Below, in pieces: positions 12,001 through 22,281 of a DNA stretch of 22,281 nt. Location: assembly GCF_001039355.2 (NCBI RefSeq), contig NW_019775492.1, positions 46,569 through 68,849 on the forward strand, read 5' to 3'. The position numbers and the translations under genes were made by a program. Source of the DNA: Lingula anatina. Taxonomy: Eukaryota > Brachiopoda > Lingulata > Lingulida > Lingulidae. The stretch's first letter is position 1. Every line of letters starts with the position of its first letter. Below the pieces are notes generated by a model. The model did no database searches. It was not told where the DNA came from and was given only the letters and a program-made list of their open reading frames with translations.

Positions 12001-12224
12001 CAATGTCCGACTGTCACTTCGACGTTGAGTCGTACGAAGCTTTGCTGGGCATCAACGAGAAAACGCTGACAATGGCGAGAGCGGCTGTGGCAGCAAAGGC
12101 AAGAGCGATGGCAAGAGCGGCTGCAGCAGCTAAAGCTAGAGCGTTAGCGAGAGGAAGAGCGTTGGCCAAGGCCAGAGCCGCGATGGCGCAAGCTAGAGCA
12201 AGGGCGATGGCAGGACGGCACTAG
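9037..12224 (+). CDS. Secreted VWA protein with collagen-like stretch and Ala/Arg-rich repeat tail (five exons)
   Basis: Exons: 9037-9097, 9590-9846, 10376-10544, 10857-11015, 11938-12224. All have GT-AG borders and matching phases (1,0,1,1), giving 933 coding bases and 310 residues. Residues 1-21 are a signal peptide (hydrophobic IQAFIICVTLVFIVEG). Residues 22-48 form a short charged helix-like segment. Residues 50-70 are a collagen-like stretch (GPA, GPG, GPS, break, GPA, GPR, GTS). A VWA domain spans about 81-255 with a complete metal-binding (MIDAS) set: DSSGS at 88-92, T166 in STATADAL, and D196 in VITDGQS. The mature chain has only two cysteines (C220, C241), a likely disulfide. Residues 261-310 are 12-residue repeats rich in Ala, Arg and Lys. 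By family analogy it is an extracellular matrix, fibre or shell-type structural protein; the exact role is inferred. No ortholog name is assigned. Confidence 0.88.
11261..11475. mobile_element. Harbinger-like MITE, copy A (in intron 4)
   Basis: The 215-bp element is flanked by TAA on both sides (11258-11260 and 11476-11478). Its imperfect inverted ends share ATTCCCATAGATTTTAGATC-like sequence: the left end is GGCTCTATTCCCATAG and the right end, complemented, is CACCCCATTTCCATAG. The 3-bp TAA/TTA target duplication and short inverted ends fit PIF/Harbinger non-autonomous elements. Its whole length matches, in reverse complement, the element at 12780-12979. No coding capacity. Confidence 0.75.
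11561..11752. mobile_element. hAT-like MITE (in intron 4)
   Basis: Perfect 13-bp terminal inverted repeats, CAGATTCACACAT at 11561-11573 and its complement ending at 11752. A second perfect 17-bp inverted pair lies inside (11630-11646 and 11705-11721, AGTGGAATCAGCTTAAT). The flanks ACCGCATT (11553-11560) and ACCGCACC (11753-11760) agree at 6 of 8 bases and in position with an aged 8-bp target duplication, the hAT hallmark. The 192-bp element has no coding capacity and sits in the same intron as the Harbinger-like MITE. Confidence 0.7.
12072..12221 (+). repeat. 36-bp coding repeats of the Ala/Arg tail
   Basis: Three full 12-codon units (12072-12107, 12108-12143, 12144-12179) and a degenerate fourth (12180-12221) encode MARAAVAAKARA, MARAAAAAKARA, LARGRALAKARA and a final stretch ending AGRH. 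Codons vary among GCG, GCA, GCT and GCC between units while the Ala/basic pattern persists. The repeats are therefore not brand-new slippage products and the protein pattern seems maintained. The tail should form a strongly basic, alanine-rich helix. Confidence 0.85.
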
Positions 12225-12427
12225 CGTAACTCTACGTGGTGATAAATCAAACTGAAGATAAATCGTCGGAATTAAATTCCAGAAAATGAACTCAGTCTTT
12301 TCCTTTTCATAATGATAAAATTTTATCCAGTTGGACTAAATTCATTCAAAGGTTATGTGACAAGATTAATGGTTTAGTTTTGTTTTGTCTTGTCCATTTT
12401 CAATGTACAATCGTAGACTGACGTTTA

Positions 12428-12491
12428 AATAAATAAAATTAAAACATTTAGTTTGAAGAATATAAGAGACACTCTTCACGTCAATAATAAA
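12428..12491 (+). terminator. Polyadenylation signals of the secreted VWA gene
   Basis: Overlapping AATAAA hexamers at 12428-12437 and another at 12486-12491 lie 204-262 bases after the stop codon. The T/GT-rich sequence after 12505 could be the downstream element. These give a 3' UTR of about 225-290 bases. Confidence 0.55.
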
Positions 12492-12779
12492 GCCAGTTTT
12501 TAAACATTTTTTTACAAAGCATTTGTATGTTTTTACTTGTCAAAGAGGCTCAGTGATGTCTTCTTTTCAGTGATTGAGGCAACGCTGAATATTTGTTTCC
12601 ATTTTTTTCAATCGAGCAAGGTGGAACATATTCATTACTGTGGTAAATCGATTGAGACAATGCTTCATTGGTATGATGACAAAGAACGACAGTGTTTCAA
12701 AATTGCTAAAAATTCGATACTTATGCAATATGTCCCCACCCCAACTTATACAAACAAGTCTTGGGGCCATACTGTATTA

Positions 12780-12979
12780 GAGTGCATTCCCAGAGATTTA
12801 GATTTAGATCGACCTAACTCCCTGGGGTTCACGCTAAATTGCAGTCAGCCAAGCGCGCGACAGTTAATTACCCCCTTACAGCTTTTAGTAACCGGGACAG
12901 ACGCTTAAGCCGGCTAAGCTGACAGTAATCTAGTGAGACTCCCCACAGGGATAGATATAAAATCTGTGGGAATGGGGTC
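12780..12979. mobile_element. Harbinger-like MITE, copy B (inverted relative to copy A)
   Basis: The 200-bp element is flanked by TTA at 12777-12779 and 12980-12982. Its ends (GAGTGCATTCCCAG and, complemented on the right, GACCCCATTCCCACAG) and its interior (ACTCCCTGGGG-TTCACGC, GTTAATTACCCCCTT, GAGTCTCACTAGAT on the other strand) match copy A in reverse orientation. A 123-codon open frame at 12537-12908 runs into this element and is not a gene. Confidence 0.75.
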
Positions 12980-13025
12980 TTAGTGTCTCTGTGCTTCCAT
13001 CGTGGTCGTAGCTGAGCATTTTATT

Positions 13026-13038
13026 GGGGGGGGGGGGG
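13026..13038. repeat. Poly(G) tract
   Basis: Thirteen consecutive G on the + strand, unusual in this AT-rich setting. Confidence 0.95.
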
Positions 13039-13186
13039 TTCTCGATGTTAAAATCTGAAATTTTCAATGAGATTTATTCCAAAAGCTGTGCATAACACGT
13101 GGTCGTAACAACACTGCAATTCAACAGCTCAAAGAAATCGTTCGCTTAGGGCTGAGATAGACATTTCTAAACATAATTGCACTCAC

Positions 13187-13324
13187 CGCATTTCCGAGTC
13201 CATCAGCACTTGCGGGGCGATAGGAAAAATGAGCACCTGCGTAGTAGCCCGAATCCACGTGACCAATGGTCAAGCTCATCAAGACTAGACGTGTCCATGT
13301 AATACTGTTCCAAGATGACCGCAT
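13187..13324 (-). CDS. Orphan first exon with signal peptide, unidentified secreted protein
   Basis: On the minus strand, ATG at 13324 opens 46 codons that end exactly at a strong donor (GCG|GTGAGT, exon end 13187). The product begins MRSSWNSITWTRLVLMSLTI and has a cleavage-like GHVDSG at 21-26. It continues into YYAGAHFSYRPASADGLGNA. An in-frame ATG at 13363 would add 13 residues. From memory of the general pattern, an N-terminal (H/T)xSYRP...GLGN segment resembles the start of large secreted proteins in marine invertebrates, but I cannot name the family. No following exon is visible on this strand before the 3' end of the VWA gene at about 12.5 kb. The gene is therefore either broken or continues with a long intron. 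Confidence 0.5.
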
Positions 13325-13364
13325 AATGATATCCCTTTTCTTTTTCTCCATGAAGATTATCACT

Positions 13365-16320
13365 CCAAAGACTCGGCAGCCACTTGGAAAACCTTTTCTC
13401 TAAATTTTTTCTCAAAATTCCCAAATTAAATCTTGATCTTGCAAGGGTAAAAAAGATAAAATCTCAATTAAAATCTCTTAAGTTTTCTTGCACTGGTGTA
13501 TTACCGTTTCAGCTTAGTCGTAAGCTTTGCACTAGTCCTATGTCCATCTATGTATGAGTGTATAGGTATGTTTGATCAGCGTAGTGGTTGCGATGATATA
13601 GAAAGCCGGTCCGCGGTTATTATATCCCATTACCACAGGGAGCTAGATTCTTCCACCAATCCGAGCGTCTATTCGCAAGAGCAAGGTCGGTCGCTTCACC
13701 GGTCGGTCTCTCTTTAACAAATCAACTGCATCGATTGATTCCAAAATTCAACCAGTCGTGGGAGGAATTTTCTTCAACAATGATCTACAATGTCGTTTTG
13801 AACGTTGACATGAAGTCGCTGATTGTTGTCCCTTCTGAAAAAAAATGTCCTGACCCCGGAGTGTCTATTTGGAGAGTTTTCAGCCCACGAGACAGAGCCG
13901 AGCATCAGAGGCGCTTTATAAGCAGCATGCGCACACCTTGACTTTTAATGATCCAGACAGAATGCAAACTTAATGCCACCGTCCTTATATCGAGGTAGAT
14001 CGTGTGAAAGGATGGATAACAAAATTTTATGTAACCAATCACCCCTTTTACTCCTCCGTTCTTGCAATAGACGTATACCGCACCTGCAGAACGCTGACAG
14101 TGCCGGTTCACGACATTGGATTTTCTGAAAAAAAGAAAAAGAAAAACGATGTAGATGTAACGCGAGACAAAATTAGGGCGTTCATAGATATTGGCGGTTG
14201 ATTTGAGGGCGTCTCTGTAATTTACAACTAGTTTTTTTTCTACGCCTGAAAAACCAAGAGTCACCGTTACTCTTTTTTAACTGCGTTACAAATACAGTTT
14301 GTGAATGAAAAAAAATCGAGACAGTGGAGATTACAACAGAATGTGTGTGGGCATTTAGACAAAAAAAAAACTTAGAATAAAACACTACCCTCTACGACAC
14401 AGGAAGAGATTGTTGCCTTGTAAGCTCTGTCGGGCGCAGAAATTTGACACCGGAGCAAAAATCAATTCCCAAAAATTATATTCCTTTTTTTATTCTCAGC
14501 CTGTTACGCTAAGAGCCATTAATTGCCCATGAAATTTTATGACCCAAAATTCGATGAGACGCGTGGTTTTTAACTTAACAAACACCTTACAAATCTAAAG
14601 GTGTTTTCTAAGGCGAGACTGTACATATACATACAATTATGGCGGTGTTAGTTGAAAGCTTTCTCACCTGTAGGGGAGAAAAAAATAGCCGAGCCTGTGG
14701 CGTCGCTATCAGTGCGGCAAGTGCAATTTTTCATCGCCATTTGTGGTCTTCTTCAAATACACTCTCAAACAGAGTGCTGAAGTCTAGTTTCTAGTTTCCA
14801 GTTTCGTTTTCCACTAATGCCCCATTCCCTGCTTCCGCTGCGCAGGCTGCCTGCGACTGGTAGAAATTATATACTTACTTTAAACGATTTGTGGAGAAAA
14901 TCAACAGTCCTTCAATATTAGAATTCCTTTTAACAGTATTTCAGATGCCAATTTTTTTCTTGTTCAGTAAATTCTCAGGTTTCACATTGTATATAGCAAG
15001 TTTGTATGTAAACAAATAAAATGTAATATTAGAACGGATTAAATATGTGCCTTGGACTTTTAATTGGGACTTATTTGGAAAATCTCTGAAACGTGATCTT
15101 TACAATTTCACAAAGGAGACCCGAAACCTTAAAATTTGCTAACACGGCTTACGAACAAGGACAAATGACATAAAACGGGACGGCCAATTTTTCACATTTC
15201 TGGAACTTCGGTTTCGTGATGTGGATTTGTAAAAGTAGGCATTTATGCATGAACTTGATATGAAAATCGATCGCCTATTTTTTTACTAGTGTCCCAATGT
15301 AAAAATTGGGCAAATCTGATTGGCTGATCTCCATTGTTCGTGTTCAAAACACGTGATATTAGATAGCCGTCTGTCGTCTGCCTTTTATCCCCGTTTTGTG
15401 ATGCCGAAGCAAATTTCAAAAATTAAACAAAACGTTATGGCATGTAACTTTGTCGTTTATTTGATTCGGCAAAATAAGCTTGACGGCTAGCTTTTGTTCA
15501 TTGTATCTTGATCAGTGAGCCATCAAAATTTTAGCATTGGTTTTTTTGTGAAATAAAGTTGTATTGCGAAGCCTTCAATCTAGTTTTCAGACATTTATAT
15601 TTTTTATTACATGAAGTTGAAGTTCTGAATTTTTTTTAATGAAATGATGTCTATCTGTATATTTTGTGTGTGGGTGTGTGTTTTAACTCCTTGCTATAAC
15701 ATATTGCACGAGTGTTCAACCATGCGCAATCTAGATACCAAGTGTGTAATTGTCACATCGATGTGGAGTTTTTCTCTTTCTTTGGCAGGTGGACGCGTTC
15801 ACATAGGTCAGGGCCTATTCTGGCCTATAGCATGGTTTATTTATAAGGAGGAATGCAGGTTGGATTCTCAAGGCTTTCACACCAGCTAGTGTGAGACGTC
15901 TATCATTGTAAATCGTTGATAATTTTTACGAAATTACAATATAGTGTTTAGTTTTAAGATGGAGAATTGAGGGGGGGGGGCTTCTCTGATGAATGAACAA
16001 ACTAAATAATATACGTAATTATTTTTAAATTCTGCAGTTTATCATTACCAAAAAATGTGAACATAAATGTGTGTTTAAATGAAAATATGTAGCTAAAGTC
16101 AAGCAAAAAGAGCATTGATACATTTTTCTTGATAGAGATTAACGTTCTTGTGATACCTAAGTCACTTAGAACCAAATGACCATCTATCTATATATCTAGA
16201 GACATATCTGTGAATATCTGCAAAAAATCTATCAGTCGCCCTGGTAGAGGGTAGGTCTCTAGTGCAGCCTGTCACAAAATTGAAAAAGAGACAATTCAAC
16301 TATCTTGAAAGAGACTTCTA
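13365..16320. other. Largely unassigned region between the VWA gene copies
   Basis: Open frames at 13496-13717, 13735-13941, 13905-14264 and 14004-14201 lack domains and overlap on both strands. A possible last exon at 15789-15889 (after TTTGGCAG, reading GRVHIGQGLFWPIAWFIYKE, stop at 15887-15889) has a fair acceptor but no partner. A G run lies at about 15971-15980. Around 15.3-15.6 kb there is a compact promoter-like and small-ORF arrangement, listed separately. Confidence 0.4.
15319..15557 (+). other. CCAAT/E-box, 29-codon ORF and AATAAA cluster (speculative)
   Basis: An inverted CCAAT box (ATTGG, 15319-15323) and CACGTG (15350-15355) stand about 50-80 bases before ATG at 15401. That ATG opens 29 codons (MPKQISKIKQNVMACNFVVY, then nine more) to TAG at 15488-15490. 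AATAAA follows at 15552-15557. The order would suit a very small gene or a 5' exon, but each part could occur by chance and the peptide is not recognised. Confidence 0.15.
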
Positions 16321-16321
16321 G

Positions 16322-16448
16322 AGTCCCCTGTGGTCAGAGTACAGGATCCGCAGAGAGGCAGAATTGCGGCAAAAGAAGGCAGAAGTATGGCCAGTGTAGC
16401 TAAAAGATTGCCGTGGAGGCATTACGGTCACCATTATCGTTTACGCAG
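16322..16448 (+). CDS. Weak candidate exon encoding a basic peptide
   Basis: A GC-richer block is bounded by TTCTAG (acceptor, ending 16321) and GCAG|GTATAT (donor from 16449). It is open throughout in the frame reading QRGRIAAKEGRSMASVAKRL followed by PWRHYGHHYRLR. The high Arg/Lys/Ala content recalls the tail of the neighbouring VWA protein, but no repeat or alignment links them. No adjacent exon could be joined with confidence. Confidence 0.25.
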
Positions 16449-16611
16449 GTATATCTCACTGCCCCAAAACTTACACCAAAAAGTTGACTTTTCCACCTTA
16501 AATTTTCAGCAGTTGTTTTATTTTATATCGTTCCAAAAATTGAAAAAGTAACGGCAAAAACTGCCAACAGGATACAATAACAAAAAAAAAAAAAAATGCC
16601 AATTAGAACGT

Positions 16612-16685
16612 GACGTAAAATCACCGCAAATGGGGAAACTAACACACAACAACTTTAATGTACTGTGCGGTTACCTTATAAAAAG
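16612..16685 (+). promoter_or_regulatory. TATA promoter of the truncated tandem copy
   Basis: TATAAAAAG at 16677-16685, 44 bases before ATG. The 65 bases upstream align without gaps to the promoter at 8926-8990, with TTAATGTACTGTG and GGTTACCT kept intact. This suggests the copy may still be transcribed. Confidence 0.6.
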
Positions 16686-16720
16686 ACGGTGCTACTCGCC
16701 CCGACACGAGAGCACTCAAG

Positions 16721-17902
16721 ATGAAAACGACGAGCATCCAAGCGTTCATCATTTGTGCGACATTAGTCTACAGTGTAGAAGGTAACGTATTTGACTTTGA
16801 TGCAGCTGGTACGATTCAGTCTTATTCAGACAGATGATATTATGAACTTATATTGATATGTACTTGGCAATCTATTTGGAATTCAGTTTGGGAACCTCTG
16901 ATTTTTCTTTGGTCACAGTAGAGAAAAATATTGGTTTCAAAGAAAAGAATAATTCATGGGGTGAAGTTCTTTTATGAAACGGGCAACATGTCAGTGTGGT
17001 TTCCATGTGCACAATTATATATATATATAGTCAATGCCTTTACTTTGGCATACATGCATATTTCAACTCAAATTTTAAGTTGAGATACACTGGATACTAA
17101 TTGCTTTTTGAAACTCTTGTCAAAGAATAGGACGGTGCCCTATACATAGTGTAATTGGAATTTTTTAATTGCCAATTGTTACGCCTTCGTGGCCGAGTGC
17201 CTTATGAAGGTATTATAAAGAACAATGTACTCACTGGTGTCTCAGAGTCAGAGAGCCAAAAGAGAACTAAAGGTCAAAAGAGACCAAAGAGCCAAGAGCT
17301 AAGACAGCTGTTAAAACAGGAATTAAGCTGACAAGGGATTCCCTCTTCCTTTTCTTCTTTTGTAAAGATGCTTATGAATGGCCTTTCTCCATGTGGGCAA
17401 AGGGTGTTTGAAACCGTCTATGGAGACATTTTGTAATTTGTAAAGACATTAACTTTTAAAAGCTTGCCCATGAAATCATGATACATTACAGCTTAACGCC
17501 ATTAAAAGTTTTGATGCTCTCCACACTAAAGAAACTTGAGAAAACAATTAAAGACATATATCACATTAATTTGGTTGATTTGTAGGTGACATTGAGTAAA
17601 AATTCTAATTGCTACACCATTGCAGGTCGCGTAGATCAGAATGCCATGGCCAAAAAGATCCTTGACAGGATTGAAAAGTTATCCAACTGTCCCAAAACAT
17701 TGCAGGTCGCTGAAATATTAAATTGGGTACTAACATGTCCACAAGAAAAAAAAACCCTAACATGTAAAATTAAGTATAAAATAGACCTCCAAATAAGTAT
17801 TGCTATATACATGTAGTACGTTGCAATTCGGTTGTATACACATCCTATTTACATTAGGCACAAGTGGACATAACTGCCAAAATATTTTTATTCCACGTTT
17901 AA
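16721..17902 (+). pseudogene. Truncated tandem copy of the secreted VWA gene
   Basis: Exon 1 (16721-16781) encodes MKTTSIQAFIICATLVYSVE, 16 of 20 identical to the intact gene, with the same 61-base length and phase-1 donor. The exon 2 remnant starts at 17626 after CACCATTGCAG and keeps the match through NAMAKKILDRIEKL. It then departs before the collagen-like stretch. An exon 3 remnant at 17858 keeps only AQVDITAK (intact: AQVDVIDL) and stops at 17900-17902. No trace of the remaining VWA exons or the Ala/Arg tail is visible downstream. If spliced with a weak donor (CAG|GTCGCT at 17706) it would give a 61-residue secreted peptide. If exon 2 reads through, it would give 83 residues ending at 17816. 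Either it is a pseudogene or it makes a short secreted product; I favour a decayed copy. Confidence 0.75.
17016..17030. repeat. Short (AT)n tract in the copy's intron
   Basis: About seven AT dinucleotides within the first intron of the truncated copy. Confidence 0.8.
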
Positions 17903-18067
17903 ACAAGTATCAATAAATTCAGGTGAATAACAGAAGGTTTATATTGCTAATTTCCATGATAATGCTCTGGTGTCAATGAAACCTATAACGGTTCAGCTGC
18001 CTTTTCGAACAAGGAAGTAACAATATATGTATGAAATGTGCAGACAATAAATAGAATTATAACAACC

Positions 18068-18383
18068 GTGGATGAAAAATAACACAAAACAGATTTGATC
18101 TTCACATTTCTTCAACTAAACGTGCATGAAATAGTTGACAGATTTTGGCAAATTAAATTTTTTAACAAAAATTACTTAACTTTCAATTTAAAAAAAATCT
18201 GTTCTTATTTACACATTATTCCTTATTAATTTATGATAACAGCTCAAGTTTGACAATTACAACACAAACCTACATTGATAAAATATTCTTGGTTAACATA
18301 TAAGCAGAAAAAAAACAATAGTTCATTGCACTTGGGTACAAAATGTGCTGACAAAGATTCATCTCAATATTTTGCCATCAAAA
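18068..18383. repeat. ~320-bp direct duplication, unit 1
   Basis: Begins GTGGATGAAAAAT and ends CAATATTTTGCCATCA. It matches 18488-18807 along its length with small indels, at an offset of about 420 bases. Shared blocks include GTTGACAGATTTTGGCAAAT, AAATGTGCTGACAAAGATTC and TTAATTTATGATAAC. No open frame is conserved. It lies downstream of, or in the 3' UTR of, the distal copine terminal exon. Confidence 0.85.
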
Positions 18384-18487
18384 CAGCAAAGTTACTAAAA
18401 CTATATTTTAATTTATGTTTGTTACATCCACGCTGGTGGCCTAAATTTTGTGAAATATAGCAAATATAGAAATATATAACATATCAG

Positions 18488-18807
18488 GTGGATGAAAAAT
18501 CACACCAAACAGATTTGATATTGATAACTTCATATTTCTTCAACTAAAGAGGAATGAAAAAGTTGACAGATTTTGGCAAATTAAATTCTTTCACTAAAAT
18601 TACTGAAATTTCAATTAAAAAATCTGTTCTTATTCACACAATATTCTTCATTAATTTATGATAACACAACTCAAGTTTGGCAATTAGAACAGAAACCTTC
18701 ATGGATAAAATATTCTTGCTTTACATAAGTAGAAACAAAACACTAGTTCATTGCACTTGGTGACTAAATGTGCTGACAAAGATTCATCTCAATATTTTGC
18801 CATCAAC
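18488..18807. repeat. ~320-bp direct duplication, unit 2
   Basis: Second copy of the unit at 18068-18383, ending about 45 bases beyond the stop codon of the distal copine terminal exon. On the minus strand it would therefore be the start of that transcript's 3' UTR. Confidence 0.85.
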
Positions 18808-18852
18808 AATAAACAGTTTTAAGTCCACAAAACAGACCATGTTCTTACAATT

Positions 18853-22281
<3,429 letters not shown>

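Noticed and set aside
12537-12908. 123-codon open frame on the + strand
   Set aside because: Its second half lies inside the inverted MITE copy (12780-12979) and its first half has no domain; it is chance plus repeat.
13496-13941. Open frames with a hydrophobic start (FSLVVSFALVL)
   Set aside because: The apparent signal peptide has no ATG in frame at its start, no good donor follows, and the second frame has no partner.
15319-15557. A complete micro-gene with promoter, 29-codon ORF and polyadenylation signal
   Set aside because: Each element is short enough to occur by chance; kept only as a low-confidence feature.
17182-17205. GGCCGAGTG motif resembling a tRNA-Ser/Leu A box
   Set aside because: No B box follows at the right distance.

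Overview
This is an AT-rich, intron-bearing eukaryotic window. Introns are GT-AG and hundreds of bases long, intergenic DNA is littered with short inverted-repeat (MITE-like) and tRNA-derived repeats, and there are no operons or ribosome binding sites. Gene content (a secreted von Willebrand A / collagen-like / alanine-arginine-rich protein, and a copine) points to an invertebrate animal. A lophotrochozoan such as a bivalve or brachiopod is my best inference, not a proven identification.

Layout. 1-2.9 kb: no convincing gene. About 3.08-3.75 kb: a candidate last exon with a 3' UTR and polyadenylation signals, reading frame uncertain. 4.59-4.70 kb: a weak candidate internal exon. 5.34-7.0 kb: a small foldback element, ATT and AT microsatellites, and a ~147-bp tandem array whose units carry a tRNA-Arg-like Pol III promoter. 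7.0-8.9 kb: nothing firm. 8.93-12.5 kb: a complete five-exon gene with a TATA promoter on the + strand, encoding a 310-residue secreted protein (signal peptide, short collagen-like stretch, VWA domain with intact metal site, 12-residue Ala/Arg/Lys repeats). Its last intron holds a Harbinger-like MITE and a hAT-like MITE; a second copy of the Harbinger-like MITE lies inverted just past the gene.

13.19-13.32 kb: an orphan signal-peptide exon on the - strand. 13.4-16.6 kb: mostly unexplained, with a few weak exon-like stretches. 16.61-17.90 kb: a truncated tandem copy of the VWA gene that keeps promoter, signal-peptide exon, part of exon 2 and the first codons of exon 3, but has no collagen-like part and no VWA domain. 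18.07-18.81 kb: a ~320-bp direct duplication. 18.85-21.74 kb: the 3' half of a copine gene on the - strand (C-terminal copine/VWA domain) with two paralogous alternative last exons.

The two VWA-containing genes are neighbours by chance as far as I can see: the copine is a cytosolic calcium/membrane-binding protein, whereas the secreted gene looks like an extracellular matrix or mineral/fibre protein (inference). The most interesting items are the secreted VWA/collagen/Ala-Arg protein with its decayed tandem copy, and the duplicated last exon of the copine.
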